A stretch of DNA of 21,221 nucleotides from a virus. The position numbers and the translations under genes were made by a program. Where the stretch lies: IMG/VR virus record IMGVR_UViG_3300010354_000825, positions 1 to 21,221 of that record. One strand, written 5' to 3'. The notes beneath the pieces were generated by a model. That model searched no databases. It saw nothing but the letters and a program-made list of their open reading frames with translations, and had not been told where the DNA came from. Shown here in pieces: positions 15,418 through 21,221 of the stretch (position 1 is its first letter; every line of letters starts with the position of its first letter).

Positions 15418-15924
15418 TCAGGTCCATGTTACCTGAACAACATCAACTTGTGCAATCCATTTAATAGCAACGGTTGTTCCAGCTCTAACTCCAGAATAAC
15501 TAAACGTATTTACTGCCGCAGAATAAGGAGTAACAGACCAAGATTCTCCAAATGGGATACTATCTTTAATTACAGTCTCTAGAGATGATAAAATATTTGT
15601 AGATCCATTAGAAGCACAGGTAACAACTGTTTCAATTTTAGTCGAATAATGACCACTACCACTAGCATTTACACCCACTATATGTGCAGTAACAAAGTTT
15701 ACGGTATTATTTTCTAATGGAATCAACCCACCAACTTCATCAAGATCCAAAATTGCAGTATTTGTTCCTTTTAATATATACTCTTTTCTTTTTGCATCAG
15801 TATAATTTGAGTTTTGTATTTCAAAAGTATTTACATTCTTAATATCTCTAAGTTCATTTACTACGGTAACTTCGTTAACCGCAAATCCTCCTACAGAACT
15901 TAATGTTTTTTTAGTTATTGCCAT
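15418..15924 (-). CDS. Probable virion structural protein, 168 residues
   Basis: A 168-residue protein, MAITKKTLSSVGGFAVNEVT at the start, with alternating short beta strands (FVTAHIVGVNASGSGHYSTK, VVTCASNGSTNILSS, TTVAIKWIAQVDVVQVTW) and no membrane segment or catalytic motif. Composition and position between two giant fibre-type genes suggest a structural or fibre-joining protein. I do not recognise a named family. The ATG begins 6 bases past the stop of the 1709-residue gene, with no clear ribosome-binding site, so translation is probably coupled. The start codon is closely followed by a run of seven A residues (codons ACT AAA AAA ACA), which has no evident frameshift consequence. Confidence 0.75.
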   Translation of the reverse strand: MAITKKTLSSVGGFAVNEVTVVNELRDIKNVNTFEIQNSNYTDAKRKEYILKGTNTAILDLDEVGGLIPLENNTVNFVTAHIVGVNASGSGHYSTKIETVVTCASNGSTNILSSLETVIKDSIPFGESWSVTPYSAAVNTFSYSGVRAGTTVAIKWIAQVDVVQVTWT

Positions 15925-15930
15925 GATGGA

Positions 15931-18900
15931 TTACTTTTTGATAACGGTGGATACTACGGTTATATTTACAATATTACCATTAGAAAGACTTGATACTAAA
16001 CTATTATTTAATCTAACATTATTACTTGCATCAAAATCAAAGGAAGGTATTATCAAATCAACTCCAGTAGTCACATTTCCATATTCTGTGTGGAAAATAT
16101 CAGTTCCTTTTGCAATCACAGTGAACTCAATCATATCTCTGTGATTTGTTGTTGTGTTGTCAGCAATAACAGCAACTTTAGCTCCAGAATGAATAGTTGG
16201 ATCAAATATAACAGAAGCACCAGAGTTTGTTGTTCCCTTTGTTAAAGTGTATTCTGAAGTTTGTATTAAAACATCATCCATTTCAAACTTTTTCAATTCA
16301 TTATCTAAAACTTTTATTAAAGTATTGGTGCCAGTGCCATAAGTTTTATTAATATAAATGTCACCAGAATTATTTAATCTAATCAATGGATCTGTAGTGA
16401 GACCAGATGATAGTGCAAAATCAAGATTTGTTTTTGTTGTTAAAAACTTAGCAATAGCAAGATCAGAAGTATCTAGAGTAACTGCAAGTGAGTTAAATGT
16501 TACTGTTTGAGCTTGAAGATCTAAATTATTATTTGTAGATCCAATTTGATCAATAGTATTAAATAATAATTCTGTATTATTCAGTCTTAAAGTATTGCTA
16601 CCGTTATTATAAAAATATAAAGTATTTTCATTAGCTCCAGGTTCTGTTTCTGGAATAATATAAGTATTTCCATCAACATCCCTTACTCCACCAAGACTTG
16701 TCCAGTTTGTTCCATTGTATCCTTCAAACTGAGATAAATCAGTGTTATAACGAACAGAACCTTGACCTGGGATTCCTCTTTGAGCCGTTGTTCCATTTGG
16801 CAATACAAGAGAAGTATTGGTGTTAATATCTACTTTTTTACCCGAGAAAGGTTCCAAAACAAGATCAGAAAGTAGAGTTGTAATTTTATTATCAAATAGT
16901 TTTAACTCTCCGTTTAAAACAAGATTATTTTTTATATTTACATTTGCAACTCTATCAAATGTAATATCGGAAGCATAGATTGAATACCAAGTAAGTTGTG
17001 CAGTTCCGTTTGTTGCAACTCCAGTAGTGTGTGTAGGTTCATTGCCAGAACTACCAGTAGTTCCTGCAGTGGTTACTTGATATAAATTTAAACCATAAGA
17101 AATATAAGTGCCAATAGAAACAGGGGTATTAGAAGACCATGGCACTGATGGTGGGTTTAATGGATCTGGAGAATCAATATATTTTAAAGTATTAAATGTA
17201 AATCTAGATGGAGTTATTTTTACAGTGTTATTTCCATCATTAAAGAAATATAATGTATTATCATTTGCCCCAACAGAAGCTTCTGCAGAAATATAAGTAT
17301 TTCCATCAAGATCTCGCACCCCACCTAAAGAAGACCAAGAAGATGTTGAAGCACTATAACCTTCATATTGACCAGTATCAGTGTTGAATCTTATAGATCC
17401 ATTGCTTACTACGCCACTGGTAGGTCTTTGGGCAGTGCTTCCTGCGGGAATTGTTAGGGCAGTATTGGTGTTAACTTTTAAAACTCTTCCTGAAGCAGGG
17501 GAAGCAATAATATCATTACCAGAAGAAGAAGCAATAGTATTATTTGTTATAGTTACATAATCATTTACATTCAAAGAATTTGTTGTTTTTAGAACACCTG
17601 TGGTGGTTAAGTTACCACTAGCAACACCCAAAGTGAAAGTAGTTCCAATCTTTACATTAGTTCCGCTGGTTTGAGCAATTTTTATTTCTCCACCCGCATC
17701 GATCGTCATATCTCCAGTTGATGCTATAGCAGGAGAAATGATATCGTCTATTGTTGCAGTTGTGGCGTCAAAACTTGTTGAATTTAAATTTGTAATAGTA
17801 CCATTAGTTCCTGTAAATATAGTTGCTGATAGCTCACCCGTTAGAAGATCGGTTTCAATTACATTTGATGAAGTTACATTTGTTACTACTATTTGCAATC
17901 CACTTCCAAAAGTTTTTGGATTATTTGGATCTATTGTTATTACTGCTTCGTCATTATCAAATCCTCCTTCATCAGCATGAGATGCATTTTCAGTGCCACA
18001 ATAATAATATAAAGATGGTGTGTTTGATGTTACCTTAACAACAAGTGCTTCTGGATTTGTTTCTCTAGTAACACCATCCGTATATTCACCACCATAAATT
18101 TTTAAAGTAATAGATCCAGAAGTTATTGGAGTTTTATCTAAAGTAATTTGTGTTCCACTATCTACAGTTAATATTTTTGTATCTGAAGCTAACTGCCCGT
18201 TTCCTAAACCAGTTTCTTCAACAATCATTCCTGGATAAAGACCAGTAGTGCTTGATACAGTAACTTGGGGTGATAACGCAGAAACGTTTGTGGATATATT
18301 CTGCACCAAACTTGGTGCCCATCTACCATCTCTAAATTTACTCAATGCAAAAATATGACCACTGTTGCTTGCATCAGATAAATTAAATTTATATGTATTA
18401 CCTACATAGAAAGTTAAATCTGGAGAAATTTGTTCTCCACTTCCTGTGTCAATGAAATATCTATAAATGTTGGATGTAGAAGCAACTTGGTATAATGTAG
18501 AACTAGTTGTCTTTACAATATATGAGTTGGCGTTTACATTAATGCCACCAGTAACAATATTCGTTACATATCCACCTGAAGTATTTACTTCGTAAATATA
18601 AGTATCAGTTCCTGGAACAGTTACTGATGTGACAGTAATGGTTAAATTATCTGCAGGAGCAGATCCACCAATAGATGTTCCTAAAACTGTAACAGTGTCA
18701 TTTTGTGCATAATTAACACCAGCATTTGTTACTGATACTTGTGTTACTGCTCCACTATTATTTCTGAAAATTGAAAAAACTGCCCCAATTCCATTTCCAG
18801 ATGTAGAACTTGGAGTTATATTTGTATATGATGCATTTGCTTGCCCAGCAATAGTGGTAGCACTAGTTGGTGCTGCTGAACCTATTGAACCTCCAGGTGT

Positions 18901-21060
18901 TTTTATGTATTGTCCTACTGCAAATGTATTCGCTGGGAGAGTAGCACTAGTAAAAACAACCTTAGATAAAGTTTTATTTGTTACTGTATACTCTATTGGT
19001 TGAATTAAATCTGTGGCGGATACTGTTAAGATATCTCCAACAGAATAACCATTTCCACCATCATTAACTGAGATATCTTTAACAGGTCCAATATCATTTA
19101 AAGTAAATGCAAAATTAGATCCATTACCATATGAAGGTGTGAAATCAAGAACAACATTTCCTGGGGTGGTTGGTTGTTGAGATAATGTTAAAACTGTTGC
19201 ACTATCAATAGCAGTAACTGATGTTCCATTTGCTAATACACCAGTTCCACTTACCTTTGAAACAGACCAACCAACTTTAATTCCACTTGTACTTGTTACA
19301 GTAATTTTACTTCTGTTTGCATTGGTAATTTTTAAATCTGCTGTTCCGCTTGCTTGTGGCGCTGATGATAAAGTTATTTGAGTGCCATTTACAATACTTG
19401 CTACTGTTGTGCCACTAACTAACGCTCCAGTATTTGCTGGATTACCTGGAACAGTTTCTACAGTATCTCCTACAAAAACTCCTGTTGTAGTCGTTAAAGT
19501 TACTGTAGTGGAAGCAGAGTTTAAAGTTCTACCATTATCAAATATGATACCTTTTAAATATGTTGAAACATTGTTTACAGATGATGGTAATGTTAAAACA
19601 TCTCCTGTTTGGTATCCTGTTCCATATTCATCGAAAGTTGTTATTGCCTGAATTTGACCAGCATTTGCTGCTAACGTATATTGAAATCCAGAACCAGATC
19701 CACCTAGATTAGTATTTGCTGCTGATAGAACGTCATTAGCAGAATATCCATTTCCAGAAGATTGTATAGCAACTGATGAAACAGTTCCAGATAGAGCAGT
19801 AATAGTTGCAGCAAAATCAGATCCCGTTGTTGAAGTTACTAATGTTAAACTTCCTCCCATATTAGGATGAAGAGAACAGTTATAATAAACTGGCGAAGCA
19901 GCAGGATTTAACGGAACTACAAAAGTTACAGTTCTAGTTGTTGCTGTAGCAAAATTTGCCAAATAATTTGCTGGAGTTACTACAGATCCATCTAATCGGT
20001 ATGTGACTCCATCTGCTGTTCCTAAAATACTATTTGTGTCATTTAATGCAGATCCTATGTATAATGGATGACCAGGAGCTCCAGATGCATCAAAAACATA
20101 TGTTTTCCCTTTTAATAATGAAAAATTACCTCCCTGAACACCATCCAAATAATAAAGACCGCCAGAAGCAGTTACTGTATATGTAATAGTTCCTGCTGTT
20201 GGGAATGTAGTTGTTAGAACGTCACCAACAATATATCCAGAACCAGCAGTAGTTAAACTACTACCAGCACCACCAAAAGGTTGAACCGAACCTCCATTTA
20301 CTATTAACTTTGCTTTAGCACCAGATCCAGTTCCTCCAGTTAATGGAACACTCAAAAAAGTTCCATCTGGATAACCAGCACCATTTACAACATTTGCTGA
20401 AAATGATGATACTGTAATATTTGCAGTTATACCTGTACCAGTTCCCCCAGTTAAAGGAACGTTGGTGTAAGTACCACCAACATATCCAGATCCAGCATTA
20501 GTTATTGAACCACCAATATTAGGAATAGTGAATGAAGCAGTTGCACCGTTACCACTACCTCCAGATAAAGGAACAGATAAGTATGATCCAGATGTATATC
20601 CGCTTCCAGTATTTGTAATAGTTCCTGTAAAACCAGCTACTTCAATATTTAAAGTTCCATTTTCGCCACTGCCACCAACGACTGCAATATCACTATAAGT
20701 TCCTGCGTCATAATTACTTCCATCGTTGGTTATTTGTAACCCTAAACTATCTAAAGATTTTTTTTGAACTACAATGTCTCTATAAAAAACCGAAGAATCT
20801 GATTTAAAATCTAGTAATTTTTTATCGTCACTTACTATTCCAATTACTTTATTTGATGGTTTGTATATACCTAACTTTTCATCACTAACAAATGCCAAAC
20901 TGGGGGAAGATATAGTTCCGTCGCCTAGTTTTAAATTGCCAGTAGATAAATCACTACCACCCGAAGATATGGTGTAAACATCTGAAGCGATCTGATTTAT
21001 CTTCTGCCTCTGAGTTTCCAGAGTATCGGTTTTTGCTACATTTCTAAGTATTGCTGGCAT
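15931..21060 (-). CDS. Large multi-domain virion protein with cupredoxin-like segments
   Basis: A 1709-residue protein. In order: an N-terminal region (1-100) probably used for attachment (MPAILRNVAKTDTLETQRQK); Gly-rich repeats at 145-290 (GSGYTSGSYLSVPLSGG type); a cupredoxin-like domain at about 300-408 with H331, C395, H398 and M401; further Gly-rich repeats; modules of about 60 residues at 512-580 and 585-642; a second cupredoxin-like segment at about 876-1045 interrupted by a third copy of that module; then a fibre-type part with a 90-residue duplication (1195-1285 and 1412-1502). The first copy is followed by a WSSNTPVSIGTYISYG module at about 1307-1360 that resembles small carbohydrate-binding modules. 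There is no signal peptide. The protein probably forms an elongated, exposed virion structure. The start overlaps the end of the upstream gene by 17 bases; a weak AGAGA lies ahead of it. Confidence 0.85.
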   Translation of the reverse strand: MPAILRNVAKTDTLETQRQKINQIASDVYTISSGGSDLSTGNLKLGDGTISSPSLAFVSDEKLGIYKPSNKVIGIVSDDKKLLDFKSDSSVFYRDIVVQKKSLDSLGLQITNDGSNYDAGTYSDIAVVGGSGENGTLNIEVAGFTGTITNTGSGYTSGSYLSVPLSGGSGNGATASFTIPNIGGSITNAGSGYVGGTYTNVPLTGGTGTGITANITVSSFSANVVNGAGYPDGTFLSVPLTGGTGSGAKAKLIVNGGSVQPFGGAGSSLTTAGSGYIVGDVLTTTFPTAGTITYTVTASGGLYYLDGVQGGNFSLLKGKTYVFDASGAPGHPLYIGSALNDTNSILGTADGVTYRLDGSVVTPANYLANFATATTRTVTFVVPLNPAASPVYYNCSLHPNMGGSLTLVTSTTGSDFAATITALSGTVSSVAIQSSGNGYSANDVLSAANTNLGGSGSGFQYTLAANAGQIQAITTFDEYGTGYQTGDVLTLPSSVNNVSTYLKGIIFDNGRTLNSASTTVTLTTTTGVFVGDTVETVPGNPANTGALVSGTTVASIVNGTQITLSSAPQASGTADLKITNANRSKITVTSTSGIKVGWSVSKVSGTGVLANGTSVTAIDSATVLTLSQQPTTPGNVVLDFTPSYGNGSNFAFTLNDIGPVKDISVNDGGNGYSVGDILTVSATDLIQPIEYTVTNKTLSKVVFTSATLPANTFAVGQYIKTPGGSIGSAAPTSATTIAGQANASYTNITPSSTSGNGIGAVFSIFRNNSGAVTQVSVTNAGVNYAQNDTVTVLGTSIGGSAPADNLTITVTSVTVPGTDTYIYEVNTSGGYVTNIVTGGINVNANSYIVKTTSSTLYQVASTSNIYRYFIDTGSGEQISPDLTFYVGNTYKFNLSDASNSGHIFALSKFRDGRWAPSLVQNISTNVSALSPQVTVSSTTGLYPGMIVEETGLGNGQLASDTKILTVDSGTQITLDKTPITSGSITLKIYGGEYTDGVTRETNPEALVVKVTSNTPSLYYYCGTENASHADEGGFDNDEAVITIDPNNPKTFGSGLQIVVTNVTSSNVIETDLLTGELSATIFTGTNGTITNLNSTSFDATTATIDDIISPAIASTGDMTIDAGGEIKIAQTSGTNVKIGTTFTLGVASGNLTTTGVLKTTNSLNVNDYVTITNNTIASSSGNDIIASPASGRVLKVNTNTALTIPAGSTAQRPTSGVVSNGSIRFNTDTGQYEGYSASTSSWSSLGGVRDLDGNTYISAEASVGANDNTLYFFNDGNNTVKITPSRFTFNTLKYIDSPDPLNPPSVPWSSNTPVSIGTYISYGLNLYQVTTAGTTGSSGNEPTHTTGVATNGTAQLTWYSIYASDITFDRVANVNIKNNLVLNGELKLFDNKITTLLSDLVLEPFSGKKVDINTNTSLVLPNGTTAQRGIPGQGSVRYNTDLSQFEGYNGTNWTSLGGVRDVDGNTYIIPETEPGANENTLYFYNNGSNTLRLNNTELLFNTIDQIGSTNNNLDLQAQTVTFNSLAVTLDTSDLAIAKFLTTKTNLDFALSSGLTTDPLIRLNNSGDIYINKTYGTGTNTLIKVLDNELKKFEMDDVLIQTSEYTLTKGTTNSGASVIFDPTIHSGAKVAVIADNTTTNHRDMIEFTVIAKGTDIFHTEYGNVTTGVDLIIPSFDFDASNNVRLNNSLVSSLSNGNIVNITVVSTVIKK
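16555..17478 (-). repeat. 90-residue fibre-module duplication with an inserted module
   Basis: Residues 1195-1285 and 1412-1502 align along their length: NTNTALTIPAGSTAQR / NTNTSLVLPNGTTAQR; IRFNTDTGQYEGY / VRYNTDLSQFEGY; SLGGVRDLDGNTYI / SLGGVRDVDGNTYI; GANDNTLYFFNDG / GANENTLYFYNNG. After the first copy only, residues about 1307-1360 (WSSNTPVSIGTYISYGLNLY then TTAGTTGS and PTHTTG) form an extra module. The TAQR...YNTD...EGY element is a common phage fibre repeat. Confidence 0.85.
17926..18423 (-). other. Second, interrupted cupredoxin-like segment
   Basis: Residues about 880-1045 start like domain 1 (LTFYVGNTYKFNLSDASNSG with HIFAL, H902) and end like it (SLYYYCGTENASH, C1021 and H1028, then AVITID). 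Between the halves, residues 927-990 are a copy of the repeat module found at 512-580. Spacing is C-x6-H and there is no axial Met, so copper binding is doubtful. Confidence 0.55.
19135..19527 (-). repeat. Two tandem copies of a 60-residue TxTTGVxxGD module
   Basis: Residues 512-580 and 585-642 share V-T-x-T-(S/T)-G-(V/I)-x-V-G-(D/W)-x-V, then G-x-x-V-(S/A)-(G/N)-T-x-V, then G/A-T-x-(I/L)-T-L-S-x-x-P and a final strand. A third copy at 927-990 (TTGLYPGMIV, GTQITLDKTPITSG) sits inside the second cupredoxin-like segment. Confidence 0.75.
19837..20163 (-). other. Cupredoxin-like (type 1 copper) domain with full ligand set
   Basis: Residues 300-408 show the plastocyanin/amicyanin-type order: FSLLKGKTYVFDASGAPGH with H331, a central segment, then TVTFVVP and VYYNCSLHPNMGG with C395, H398 and M401. 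The C-x2-H-x2-M spacing equals that of amicyanin (CTPHPFM). All four ligands expected of a type 1 copper site are present. This is a motif call without a structure or alignment. Confidence 0.65.
20281..20628 (-). repeat. Tandem Gly-rich GSGYTSGSYLSVPLSGG repeats
   Basis: Residues 145-260 carry three consecutive units of about 37-40 residues: GSGYTSGSYLSVPLSGGSGN, GSGYVGGTYTNVPLTGGTGT and GAGYPDGTFLSVPLTGGTGS, each followed by an Ala/Ile/Val strand. A partial unit (GSGYIVGDVL) follows at about 273. Related single units recur at about 434-445, 480 and 668-680. Confidence 0.88.
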
Positions 21061-21221
21061 TTCTGATAAATTCTCTTAGAAGATTTTTGATGTCTGATAA
21101 TTCATTTTTTAGATCTTCAACATCAGTTTGAAGTTGTTTAATAGATGCACTGCCGTTACGCAGTTTTCTAGCATCTTCAAATACACTTTTATCAGTATTT
21201 ATAATGGCACCAGTAGTTTGA
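21044..21221 (-). CDS. C-terminal part of a small coiled-coil protein (5' end outside window)
   Basis: The minus strand is open from the window edge to a TAG at 21046-21044, giving 58 residues that start QTTGAIINTDKS. The later part, SIKQLQTDVEDLKNELSDIK followed by NLLREFIRN, has heptads of Leu/Val/Ile typical of a coiled coil. The stop overlaps the start of the 1709-residue gene by 17 bases, so translation is probably coupled. The start and total length are unknown. Such short coiled-coil proteins in a late structural unit are often fibre or baseplate connectors, but I cannot name this one. Confidence 0.7.
   Translation of the reverse strand, partial: QTTGAIINTDKSVFEDARKLRNGSASIKQLQTDVEDLKNELSDIKNLLREFIRNASNT
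21196..21203 (-). promoter_or_regulatory. Exact T4-type late box TATAAATA
   Basis: The minus strand reads TATAAATA, identical to the T4 late promoter consensus, about 136 bases upstream of the 1709-residue gene and inside the preceding coding region. Either it drives the downstream structural genes or it is a chance match. Confidence 0.4.

Noticed and set aside
1-21221. tRNA genes, CRISPR arrays, insertion sequences, integrase or attachment sites
   Set aside because: None was found by eye on either strand. The repeats seen are protein-coding modules, not CRISPR spacing.

Overview
The window looks like part of the late (virion) region of a T4-like marine myovirus, most likely a cyanophage of Synechococcus or Prochlorococcus; a related pelagiphage is possible. 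The grounds are: very large low-complexity fibre-type proteins rich in Gly, Ser, Thr and Asn; an AT-rich genome; tightly packed genes all on one strand; AT-rich octamers resembling the T4 late promoter TATAAATA (CATAAATA, AATAAATA, CTAAATA); and phage-borne 2-oxoglutarate/Fe(II) oxygenases. No marker as decisive as the capsid or tail-sheath protein is present, so the assignment rests on style and domain content.

Every convincing gene is on the minus strand, so transcription runs from 21221 down to 1. At the right edge is the C-terminal end of a small coiled-coil protein. It overlaps the start of a 1709-residue virion protein built from Gly-rich repeats, two cupredoxin-like segments and a duplicated fibre module. 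Then come a 168-residue probable structural protein and a 2734-residue giant fibre protein. The giant has a pectin-lyase-type beta-helix interrupted by a duplicated helical domain, followed by tail-fibre repeats. Next are a 202-residue fibre-like protein, a 109-residue probable tail assembly chaperone, a 422-residue Gly/Ser/Trp/Tyr-rich probable adhesin, and three unrecognised genes (269, 269 and 71 residues).

The left end (about 287-3137) is a very AT-rich cassette of three putative redox or modification enzymes: a peptidase-U32-like protein fused to an SAM methyltransferase, a prolyl-4-hydroxylase-like 2OG oxygenase, and a second, divergent 2OG oxygenase. A small Ala/Glu-rich coiled-coil gene with its own late-type promoter follows, and the unit ends in a strong hairpin-plus-U-tract terminator. 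The loop of that hairpin is exactly CTAAATA, the late-promoter-like motif.

Most genes touch or overlap (ATGA junctions at 6544, 3309 and 1443; a 41-base overlap at 3097-3137), which implies translational coupling. The structural genes probably build long and short host-recognition fibres and baseplate-associated parts. The oxygenase/U32/methyltransferase cassette might modify a protein or RNA, but its substrate cannot be read from the sequence. No tRNA, CRISPR array, insertion sequence, integrase or attachment site was seen, and no gap exceeds about 60 bases.
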